Source: Botryosphaeria dothidea (lineage: Eukaryota; Ascomycota; Dothideomycetes; Botryosphaeriales; Botryosphaeriaceae). From it: DNA of 20,270 nt. The stretch is taken from assembly GCA_011503125.2 (NCBI GenBank), contig WWBZ02000023.1:1-20270 (forward strand), in the 5' to 3' direction. A program made the translations under genes and the position numbers. Below are positions 1 through 8,443 of this stretch, piece after piece (the stretch's first letter is position 1; each line of letters opens with the position of its first letter). The notes beneath the pieces are model-generated. The model did no database searches. It saw only the letters and a list, made by a program, of their open reading frames with translations, and was not told the DNA's origin.

Positions 1-915
1 TTGGTTTCGCCATGATAGAAGTGATCATTTATTGAATCCCTGCAGAAATAGAACTTTTCTCCAGTTAAAGCCTTTCTGCGAGCTCTGCAACTGATATAGC
101 CATCGATATTGTTTTGAATGGAGAGAAAAAACTACTGGGACCGGTACCTGATGTGCTGTAAAATATCTCTTGCGGGCGGTGATAATTTGATTTCCTCACG
201 GTACGTTGGCCGGGCTGGCTGCCTAGTGGTTGTGGCGAGCTGGTCGACCTGAAGACGAATGCTTCTGAGTCGCGCAGGTGAGTTCAGACTCGATACATAT
301 GGGTTTTCCAGATATGTGAATACGTGTGCAATATCTTGCGAGTGCCTTGTCGAATATGATGTCAAGTGAAGCATAGAATGGCCTTCAGGTAGTTGTGTTC
401 TCCCATCGCGAGGCTAGGAAGAATTCAGAATCGGATTTGAGAAACATGTCACTGAGCTTGAAGCGGGATCATCTATTTGTGCTTTTGTGTAACTTCCTGA
501 AGCAGATCACGAACGCTCTTTATACCACTCAGAACTGAAAAACAAGATGGAGAAAACCGAGGGTGGCAACTGAAAAACAACTAATCAAGATAACAGGAAT
601 TTCACCAGATAATAGCCGGACGAGACCACACTGAAAGCTGCCTCAACTGCTCAAAGTCTTTGCTGCGTCATACAGTGGGTTGCGTTGGTAGACTACAGTA
701 CTACTTATTAAAATCTCTTGTACGTAACATGACAATCTTGTAATCCATGTCATCAATAGCACCCATATTTTTCAAATCATAATGCACGTCATGTGCTTAC
801 GTGTATGGCGTTTCGACGACTAAAGAACAGGCTGTCCACTGACGGTTCTTGCGTTCTGCATTCAAAATTGTATTCAATCAACCATCTTAAACGTATCATT
901 AACATCGCTGCAAAG
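1..915. other. Intergenic stretch, nothing recognised
   Basis: No convincing coding region is seen in this stretch on either strand. The longest open frames are short (about 80 codons), with no recognisable motif. I saw no tRNA-like or repeat structure. The right end is the 3' flank of the minus-strand membrane-protein gene that stops at 916. Confidence 0.6.
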
Positions 916-1933
916 TTACTTCACAGTTCTTGGAGTATTCAAAGGTAACTCTACAGGCGCCCTCGCTTCTTCCATCTCTGGCACATTCACATCCGTAGGA
1001 AGTTCCCACAGCATATCCTCCCCGGGCAACTCATGCCGCTCCTGAGATATGTTCAGGTATTCCTGGTCCTCGAGCTGGACATGTCGATCTCGTTTCCAAG
1101 CCCTCCACTGCAGAGGTATTCTCCTCCGTTCCCGGTATGGGGAGGTTCCTTTGGACTTCCTCCTGCCTAGTATGAATCCACCAACTAGTATGATCAGGAT
1201 GAGGAATATTGCAACAGGTATACCGATGCTGAGTGCGGTCTTCGCGGTTGGGTCGAGGCCTCCGTCAGATGATGTTTCCGTAGGAAACTGCGTGGTGGTT
1301 GTTGTTGTTGTTGTACCAGTCTTTGTACAGGTCTTCGTACCTGTGATTAGAGTGCCTGATACTGTCGCGGTAAATGCGCAGGGAAACTTGGAAGTGTACA
1401 ATGTTGTGATTACTGAGACAGCCTGACGATCTTCGCCTGTCGAGCCTCCGTCCGATGAGCTGTCACTTGATGGGTCTCCGATCTCACCATCTTGTAGACT
1501 GGAGTGTTTCGGGTCCGACTGCGTGCCGCCGGTGGCAGTAGGAATAGTTTCAATCGTAGTTGCGCGCGTCATAGCCATAGACAGTATACCACTGGTTGTA
1601 GCAGCCGGCTGCGTTTTTGGGATTGATAGCTGGCCATCGGTGCTCTCGAGGGCGTCTGGGGGGTCTTGAGTGTTCACCCATGGCGGCATACCGGTGCTGT
1701 CGAAAGTGAATGGGGAACCCATGATGAAGACAGTAGCAGGGAGAGTTGTTAACTCTTTCCAGGCGTCGTTGACAGCGTTTACGTATTCTTCCCAGTCGTG
1801 CTCTGCCTGTTCTTCTCGATCGCTGCGGCGGTATAATGTTGGGGGATGTTTATCTTCACTTAATTACGAATTTAGGACTTTTTCACTTATCTCAGCGAGT
1901 TGGAACTACTCACGGACGCTGGTTGGCGAGCAT
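916..1933 (-). CDS. Single-pass membrane protein with Ser/Thr-rich ectodomain (paralogue A)
   Basis: Predicted as two exons, complement(916..1858, 1914..1933), giving about 320 residues. The second exon is well supported: coding-like sequence continues upstream of the methionine at 1722 (motif DWEEYVNAVNDAWKEL) back to about 1858. The 55-bp intron (donor GTGAGT, acceptor TTAAG) and the tiny first exon are inferred. The protein has an acidic N-terminal part, then a long Ser/Thr/Gly-rich region with a run of eight threonines and two cysteines. A hydrophobic segment at about residues 215-238 (IGIPVAIFLILIILVGGFIL) is followed by a basic stop-transfer (GRRK) and a tail containing HELPGEDMLWELPT. 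This is the layout of fungal cell-surface, Mid2/WSC-like anchored proteins, but no named ectodomain is present, so the function is unknown. No signal peptide is visible in this model; a hydrophobic frame lies further upstream (about 1970-2060) but lacks an ATG. It resembles the neighbour at 2463-2954. Confidence 0.7.
1292..1314. repeat. Trinucleotide microsatellite (GTT/AAC) in coding sequence
   Basis: An imperfect run of GTT units on the + strand reads as consecutive threonine codons in the minus-strand membrane-protein gene. It lies in the extracellular linker just before the transmembrane segment, so length changes would stay in frame. Confidence 0.7.
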
Positions 1934-2462
1934 TTGTTGAAAGCTGGTGTTCTCGTGTTACGTTGAAAAGTGTCGAATGCAGCAAGAAGATCGCAACAGC
2001 CGTGGTGCTGTGAAGATTGGTCGTGATCAACCAAAACAGGGTGTAGGTGATTGCGATGGAGAGAATGCATGATGATCAACATCGATGGTCTCAATCGGAG
2101 ATCCAAATGCACCACCAAGGGGTCGTTCTCGCAAGGCTGGGCTGAAAATTTGCCAACGTATGAGTATGCAGGTTGGGATAAATTTAGCCGAAGGCGGTGC
2201 TTTTCGTGTTACCCAATGATACGCTCGTGAGTGGGGAAGTATTGTACGACGTGAAGCTGAATGTCAGAATTCCGTTGGAAAATGAAGACAGTGGTGATTG
2301 AATTGATTGAATCAAGCTACTATAGGTTTTTTGCCTCTGCGACCCCAGGGCTGTAGAATATTCGATACATCTGGACTGCTGAAAACACTAGCTGGCCGGT
2401 CGTACAAGCGCACAAATTCCCCAGAGATTCAGAGAAAAGCAAAACAACGCAGTATTGCAAAG
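1934..2462. other. Intergenic region between the two membrane-protein genes
   Basis: This region should hold the 3' end of the gene at 2463-2954 and the promoter of the gene ending at 916. Open frames on both strands are short and have no family resemblance. A minus-strand hydrophobic reading frame at about 1970-2060 looks like a membrane or signal segment but has no start codon and a stop just upstream. I do not call a gene here. Confidence 0.45.
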
Positions 2463-2954
2463 CTAGCGTTCGTCATGCTCCAAGACCCTAGACCCTTCTG
2501 GTAGATCCGATAGTAACTCAACTGGCTCACTTACCACCTCCATTTCCTGAATATTCCCCTCAGTCGGCAACTCTCTCACCATATCCTCTCCTGGTAACTC
2601 AAATCGCAGACTTTCATGCAAATTATTCCCCTCATCAAGCTCAATTTGTGTCCTTCTCTTGAACATACCATGTAGACTGAACCCACCGCATCGTCGAGTA
2701 GAAGTCCGCTTTCCGAAGATGAATGCCCCTGAACCCAGCAGTATGAGGAGTATGATTCCTACAGGTATCCCCACACCCAAAGCTATTATTGTCGAGGAGT
2801 CAAGCCCACTTCTGGGTGCCGACGATGTGGTGTGTGTAGGACCGGTTTCAGTGACCGTGACGATAGGATCGGTCAGAGAAGACTGAGCTTCGGACTGCGT
2901 GGAGACGAATGTGAAGGTTGAAGCGGTGATGGTTACTCCGAGACTACTAGTCAT
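2463..2954 (-). CDS. Small single-pass membrane protein (paralogue B)
   Basis: A single open frame of 163 codons with an ATG at 2954 in a reasonable context (A at -3). The N-terminal ~57 residues are Ser/Thr-rich with no cysteines. A transmembrane segment follows (about residues 58-80, ALGVGIPVGIILLILLGSG), then a basic stop-transfer (GKRTSTRR) and an acidic cytoplasmic tail. The tail contains ELPGEDMVRELPTEGNIQEM, which matches the tail of the gene at 916-1933 (ELPGEDM, ELPT, EM and VEL in the same order). This spacing suggests a tandem duplication followed by divergence of the ectodomain. It has no signal peptide, so an N-out signal-anchor topology is inferred. Function is unknown, and an unseen upstream exon carrying a signal peptide is possible. 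Confidence 0.65.
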   Translation of the reverse strand: MTSSLGVTITASTFTFVSTQSEAQSSLTDPIVTVTETGPTHTTSSAPRSGLDSSTIIALGVGIPVGIILLILLGSGAFIFGKRTSTRRCGGFSLHGMFKRRTQIELDEGNNLHESLRFELPGEDMVRELPTEGNIQEMEVVSEPVELLSDLPEGSRVLEHDER

Positions 2955-3255
2955 GTTTTGCGAAGGTTCGTATATGTGGATTCATCGGTGTATGCTTCAT
3001 TCGCGATGCTGCATTTCGCTGGGTAGCTTGAGCGGGTGACAGTAAACGAACGTGTTCTTTGTTTATTTTTCGAAAGAAAGTGATATCGGAATTCAGAGAT
3101 GGAACAGTCGATTTCTTGTTGTTGGGGCTATTGATTTCTGTGCGTCAAGGCTTTCCCGAGGCTGAGCTGAACGCCCTGAGTCGAAAATAGCTGCATGACC
3201 GAGGCACGACAGAGCTTACTAAGTCATCATTGATGTAACGTGTTTCACCACTCAC

Positions 3256-3280
3256 CCGGCCACACCAGTCATCCGGCCAC
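3256..3280 (+). repeat. Paired CCGGCCAC sub-repeats, possible Fot1/pogo terminal region
   Basis: Two copies of CCGGCCAC occur at 3256-3263 and 3273-3280, about 40 bp before the transposase start. Short reiterated motifs of this kind are common in the terminal inverted repeats of fungal Fot1/pogo elements. I could not find the matching inverted copy on the far side, so the assignment is tentative. Confidence 0.35.
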
Positions 3281-3318
3281 CCCACCAACACCAAAACGCG
3301 CCCTCGTGCAAATCAGCA

Positions 3319-3829
3319 ATGACATCAATACAGAACCAAGAATCACGCCAGAAAGAGGGCAGACTACTTCTTGCTAAGCAGGCTGTTCAAAACAATCGAA
3401 TCTCGAGCATTCGCAAGGCTGCAACATCGTACGATATACCTCGAACTACTCTCCAAGATCATCTTAATAGAACAGCCCCACGAAGCGTGTCTAATTCGCA
3501 AAAACGAAAGCTGCAGCCGTCCGAAGAAAAGGCTTTAGTTAAGTAGATTCTAAGCCTCGATCGGCAAGGATTCCCTCCTTAGGTCATTAATGTACGAAGG
3601 ATGGTAGACTATTTACTCGCAGCGCGCGGCCATGATCCTCTACCTTAGCCAGTCGGCAAGAACTAGACATCGCGTTTTATCAACAACCAGCCCGAGCTTA
3701 AAATAAAATAGAATCGAAAGTTCCATTTACAGCGCGCCAAATGCGAGGATCTAGATACGATTAACGCGTGGTTTACGCGTGTTTAAGAGACGCGTTAGTC
3801 GTACGGTATTCTCGACAACTGTGATGGCT
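3319..3829 (+). pseudogene. Fot1/pogo-type (Tc1/mariner) DDE transposase, RIP-mutated fragment
   Basis: The frame opens at ATG 3319 with the typical N-terminal psq-type helix-turn-helix and the start of the CENP-B-like DNA-binding region (motifs SIRKAATSYDIPRTTLQDHL and KRKLQPSEEKALV). After 75 codons it hits TAG, yet the same frame keeps recognisable family motifs across several further stops: ILSLDRQGFPP, VDYLLAARG, RFINNQPEL, RAKCEDLDTINAWF and finally SYGILD. Several stops are TAG where the family has tryptophan or glutamine, as expected from C-to-T change at CpA on either strand. Similarity ends at about 3829, before the DDE catalytic domain. The copy therefore lacks the catalytic core and is dead. 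It is a domestic fungal transposon relic, with no host role indicated. Confidence 0.85.
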
Positions 3830-4327
3830 TGCATCCGGTGCACTCGCGGAAATGCAGTGGCATTACTATCTACGAGAAGACTAAGCTAAAGAGAAAAGAA
3901 AGAAAGGTTTAAGTAAGATAGCGCTGCTTATATATCTCTCCAGAGTCCCTTTTACTGGTAGCGAGTTGCAGGGTTTTCTTGTTAAGCTTCATTGAGCTTT
4001 AGGGTCCTCTCAACCCAAGGTCTCGCCGCAGGATCCATCCAAGGCACCCTCAGAGTTCAAACCGTAACACTTATCTAGCGCTAATCTTAGAGCCCGACGA
4101 GCTAAGTATTTAGTTAACTTATAAAGGGACGTTAGATAGCGATAAATTTAGCTATAATACTTATAAAGAAGAATTCGGAGCTTCGTATAGTTAATTAACG
4201 GCGAAAATAGAAGTAGCGATACCGGCGAGGGTATATTATATAGGGAGGCGCTCTATAGGCTCAGCAGGGGTAGTTCTTAGTTTACGGGATAGAAAATGAG
4301 GAGAAAGAGGCTAATTAATTATTAGAT
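3830..4327. other. Degenerate AT-rich transposon-derived stretch
   Basis: No open frame and no recognisable protein. Base composition changes along it: the first half still contains CpA and TpG, and the second half almost none. It probably belongs to a decayed repeat into which the copia element inserted at 4328. The five bases before the LTR (TAGAT) are a candidate target-site duplication, but the second copy cannot be tested because the far end of the element is missing. Confidence 0.5.
4081..4260. other. Extreme RIP signature tract
   Basis: Across these 180 bases I find no CpA and no TpG, while TpA is very frequent and CpG is still present. That pattern is the hallmark of repeat-induced point mutation, the premeiotic C-to-T mutation of duplicated DNA at CpA in filamentous ascomycetes. 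It implies this sequence was once part of a multi-copy repeat. Confidence 0.8.
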
Positions 4328-4467
4328 TGTTGATAAACAACGATAATCTATTGATGATTGGCATGAGGAGGAAGGGCGTAGGTGGCCTACCCTCCTTATA
4401 TACGTAAGTGAGTGACTAAGCTATCTAGTATTGCAAAAGCAATATACAAAACACGTAATTTCCAACA
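4328..4467 (-). repeat. 3' long terminal repeat of the copia element (140 bp)
   Basis: The segment begins TGTTGATAAAC and ends TTTCCAACA on the + strand, giving the TG...CA ends with short TGTTG/CAACA inverted termini that copia LTRs carry. A purine tract (on the minus strand) sits directly at its inner edge. A TATATAAGGAG-like motif on the minus strand could be the element's TATA box. CpA and TpG are plentiful, so it shows little RIP. No second copy was found in the window, so identification rests on ends and position. Confidence 0.8.
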
Positions 4468-4480
4468 TACCCCCTTCGCG
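4468..4480 (-). other. Polypurine tract of the copia element
   Basis: On the minus strand this reads CGCGAAGGGGGTA immediately before the LTR, the place and composition of the plus-strand priming site of LTR retrotransposons. Confidence 0.7.
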
Positions 4481-4699
4481 TAGTATCCGATCGGGCAGTG
4501 CGCGATAATCTACTTAGTATTAACCTTTAATAGTGTAAAAGGAACGTGATTACCGAAATATATAGATAAAATAGTAATAATCTGATTTAAGCGGCGTGTA
4601 CGCTTATAATTACTATTATAGTAATAAGAGGCCTAAGCCTTGCATAAAGTAGGCGTGCTTTTACTTTAATAACGGCTTTATAAGTCCGTCTATAATTAT

Positions 4700-7600
4700 T
4701 TAAGCTATTAGTATCTATTTAAAGTAAACGTTGCCTGCTTAAGTCTCTTGCCTAAGCTAGTGGTAATAGATATTAACGTGACGAAGCTTCGTAATAAGCT
4801 TTCCGACGTTCTCTTCTATAAGGCGGAGCGTCTACGTATTATTATACTCGATCTAAACGAGGTAACCTGGCTTAAATTAGATGCCTCTAAAGAAGCGTTT
4901 CTACTAGTATGCCTACTTAGCAGTCTCTAATAGAGCGAGGAGCTCTACTTCCGTTATTAAGGTCGTTACTATTAGTTACTTAGAGGCTTTCTAGTCTACG
5001 GGTCCGTCGAATAGTATTATAAGTAATCCTTAGTAACTACGGCGTATAGCCGTATTATTTACAAAGGATGCATTACTACTAGGCACGAAGATACGTTAAT
5101 CATCTACTACGTTGCCGTTATATATAATTACGAGGTCCTTCGTATTTAGGAGATATTCTAGGAGGCGCTATATAAGATAGAGGTATCGCTTAGAAGGGTT
5201 CGTTAAATACGTAGAGAGGGCTAAGTAGGCGTGGCCTATATTAGGTCTCGTGCTGATAGCAGCGAACTAGGTAGATCCCATCTTGCTCTAGAACGTGTAG
5301 ATGTCTTAAGGTATTACATAAGCCTCGTTATTCGGGGTAGGTAGGTCCTCTACCGGAAGAGGCGTGGCAACCGATAATTCTACGACGTTGTATTTAGCCC
5401 TAAGGCTAGTAAGGTATAACTCCTATAATAGCCATAGCAGTTGCTTGCTTCGATCACGGACGATTCGTAAAGCTAAGAACTACTGAACTTCTCCTATCTT
5501 ACGTATCTCGTAGCGCTAAAAGAGGTCTTATTCGAATACGTGCGCGAATAGCTTATCCTTCTTAGGAAAGGCCATAATAATATTGTCTATAAAGAAGAAT
5601 ACGAAGAGGTATTCGTTCGCATAGAGATATGGCGCATCTGGTACAGGCTCTAGTCCCAGGTCTTTGAGCGTAGCTTAAAAGTGCTTTTGCCATAACGCTG
5701 GCGACTCTTTAAGCCTATAGAGAGCTTTCTTAAGTAATAAGATCTTCCTATGAGGAAGTGTTATACCTTCTAGTGCTCGGTAGAAGGTTGGTTGATCGAG
5801 AGGGACATGAGGAAAGGCATTGACAACGTCGTATTGCTATATCTCGAGGTCGAATGCGCAGACAATCGCCATAAGCGTGCGAAAGATACGGAAGGTAAGG
5901 GTAGCCGTATATGTGTCTTGGTAGGAGACTTGTAGGTCACCTCGTACGTATACTCGTGCCTTGATCTTGGTAAGGAAGCCCTTCTCGTCGAACTTGTATT
6001 TAAAGACCCATGTAAGAGGGATGACCTCTTTGTTGGTCTTGCGTGCTTGATCCTCGTCTACTACGATCTACACCCCCTTACCGTTACCTTCCTACAGCTC
6101 CCGATAGAGTGCTTAAAAGAGGTAAAGTTTCAATTGGTGCTTGAGGATGTCCTTGTAGTAACGTGGCTCGGGCGGAAGGTCGTTCCGATGAATGCGTGGC
6201 AGAGGAGGAAGCTCCTCTAACTGATATGAGGGTGGAGGATCCTCGTGTACAGTGGGTTGAGATGTTTGCTCGTGATTACCCGTAGGAGCGTGTTTAAGCA
6301 GTGCACACATGCTCGCGGCGAGAAAGGTCTGCTCACAGTGAGCGTTACTAACGACCTTTGCGGCATGCGCAGCTCTTCTTCGATTCCTTAGACCCTCGAT
6401 AATGAGGTTCGGGTTAGGTTCCGCGTTGATGTGAGCTGTAAGGGGTGCACGATTGCCTCGTGCTGCTCCTGGGTTAGGCTCAGTATCGTATTGAACAGGG
6501 AGGAGACGGCCAAGGCGTCTCTCTTGCTGTTGTTCGTCTTCCTCACCCCCTGAGGTGGGCGAGTCTCTAAGAGCAGATGATGACGGAAACTCGTCATCGC
6601 TTGGTAGCTGTGGTACGCTGTCGTCTCTGGTAGACGGTGATGGTGTATGTAGTTGAGCGTGTTGCTCATCTGGTTTGTCGGGTTGTTGTTGCCTATCCGG
6701 TGATGGAGTAGGTTGTTGTTGGAAATCAAGTTGATTTGATTATTGTCTGGATTGTTGGCATATCTCATGAGAGGGGTATGAGAGGGTGCCTGCTATATAG
6801 ACTATTTGACGCTAAACCTAATTCGGAGCATTCTGAGACAATATTTCCAACAGTTGTTCGTGAATAACCTCCTCATCTTCACTGGATGACGAATCTGACG
6901 TGATGAGGTCCTCAGAGCCCAGACGGATGCGAGGAATAACCTCCTAAGGCTCCTCTTCTACATCCTCGATTTCTTGATACTACTCTTGCTTATCTGGTGA
7001 GTATTTTAATAACTCGTCAAAACTGACGTCTCTTGAGCGGATGATACGGTCCCCTAGTAAATACCATATCCGGTAGATGTTGGTAGAGTCATACCCAACA
7101 AGATAGCCAACGAGGGCTCGTTCTTGGAGCTTGTTACTACGCGGGATGGTTTTATTAAGAGCGTAGGCCTTGCATCCGTAGACTCTTATGTGAGCCACGT
7201 TTGGCTTGATACCATGAACAAGCTCGAAGGGCGTCTTCCACTTAAGAACTTTGCTTGGCGTCCGATTGTGTATGTACGTTACTGCCAGGACTATCTCTGG
7301 CCATAGGCGTTCAGGAAGGTTTACCCCGATACGCATTGCTCGTGCTTTAATGATAATAGACTGACCAGTTCTCTCGGCATGTCCGTTCTAAGCAGGTGTA
7401 TAGGGTGCTGAGACCTCTATTATGATTCCTCTTCGCTTAAGTTCATTTTTGAACGCGGTGTTAAGTGATCTTTCGCTATTAGTTCGAAAGAACGCGGTAA
7501 GAGCGTCAAAGCGACGTTCGATTATACTTAGAATATCGAGAATAAGCGTGTTGTAGTCTGATTTGAGCATATGGGTGCGGGTAAAGACGTAGTTGCTCCT

Positions 7601-8110
7601 TATACACTCGATATAAGTGATCCACTCGTGTTGGTTGTACGCAGGAGTCATCTGAATGAGGTCAAATAAGACTCGGAAGAATGGCTCATTGCGAGCCTCC
7701 TCTGGTGATAAGTCTCGCGCGATAATCTAATGAGCTTTCGCACGCGAGTAGGTGTCACAGTGAACAGACATAATGTCGTTCGTGAACTCTACGCCGGTGA
7801 CAGCCGTGGGCAGTGCCTTAATAGCGTGGTGGTTAGCATGAGCAAAGACTCTATGCTACTGTTTAGCGGAGAGACTGCGGGTAGCCGCAGCGCTCGTAAT
7901 AGCCGATAAGGACTCTGCACGATGTAGTTCGATAAAGAACTGACCATCCGATGGAGTAAGGACATATACCGTAGTATCGTCCTTGTAGAGTCGAAGACTC
8001 TTGGTATCCATATGAACGTCTTTCTTATTACACTTAGAAATGGAGACTAAGTTACCTATGAATGCTGGGACGTAGGCTATATCACGAAGGGTAATAACCT
8101 TGCTCCGCTT
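4700..8110 (-). pseudogene. Copia polyprotein relic (pre-integrase, integrase, RT, RNase H)
   Basis: From high to low coordinates: the GAG-pre-integrase region has ITLRDIAYVPAF and NLVSISKCNKKD (about 8105-8000). The integrase zinc-binding segment follows near 7860-7740 with one cysteine apparently changed to tyrosine. The core at about 7690-6980 includes FRTNSERS, a stop just before NGHAERTGQSIIIKARAMR, and WPEIVLAVTYIHNRTP. An Asp/Glu/Gln-rich linker that is open for over 600 bases spans about 6110-6770. Reverse transcriptase (about 6060-5300) shows PLTWVFKYKFDEKGF and a mutated catalytic box reading FIDN where copia has YVDD. RNase H remnants (about 5270-4900) include ISTRPNIGHAYLALS and LFDGPVDYRKP. 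Numerous TAG/TAA stops interrupt the RT and RNase H parts. The protein is non-functional. Confidence 0.88.
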
Positions 8111-8443
8111 TCTGGCGACCCGCTCATCCGCATCATGGCGCCGCTCGCCGGCCCGGGCACGCTGTTCCGGCGCGATGCGGGCAACACGGCATCGTCGACC
8201 ATGAACGCCTTGATTGCGGCATCAGGCTTTCCTGAGAGCAGCTACGGCAGCGGGCACCAAGGAGATATGGTGTCGCCGAAGCAGGGCGAAGTGATCACGT
8301 GGACGAAGGGAGGGAAGGTGAACGGTTACGGTCCGTTGTTTGCGGCGCCAACGGGGGCGCAGATGGGTGGCAGAGATAGGGTATTTGTGAGCATTGTAGT
8401 CGGCACCGAGGAGCAGGTTGCAGCGACGGCTGGTGCCTACTGA
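8106..8443 (+). pseudogene. Orphan C-terminal coding fragment of an unrecognised protein
   Basis: GC-rich, coding-like sequence begins where copia similarity ends and stays open to TGA at 8441-8443. The frame is also open upstream of the ATG at 8135 (GDPLIRI precedes it), so that ATG is probably internal. The peptide contains MAPLAGPGTLFRRDAG, SGHQGDMVSPKQGEVITW and GRDRVFVSIVVGTEEQV. I do not recognise the family. It looks like the 3' end of a gene whose 5' part was lost at the junction with the copia element. A short stand-alone gene from 8135 (102 residues) is the alternative. No promoter or intron signals support either strongly. Confidence 0.4.

Larger units (their letters stand above)
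4328..8110 (-). mobile_element. Ty1/copia LTR retrotransposon, 5'-truncated and decayed
   Basis: Read on the minus strand, the order is GAG-pre-integrase, integrase core, linker, reverse transcriptase, RNase H, polypurine tract and 3' LTR, which is the Ty1/copia order (integrase before reverse transcriptase). The right edge on this strand map (about 8105-8120) falls inside the protease/GAG-pre-integrase junction. Gag, protease, primer-binding site and 5' LTR are absent. Many in-frame stops and lost catalytic residues mean the copy cannot move. Mutation density is uneven: the RNase H/reverse transcriptase end is heavily degraded, while the linker at about 6110-6780 and the LTR are well preserved. 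Confidence 0.92.

Noticed and set aside
4748..4930. 60-codon + strand frame inside the copia element
   Set aside because: Antisense shadow of the decayed RNase H end of the copia polyprotein.
6388..6768. 126-codon Asn/His-rich open frame on the minus strand
   Set aside because: It is a shadow of the copia linker: another minus-strand frame reads continuously from the integrase side into the reverse transcriptase side.
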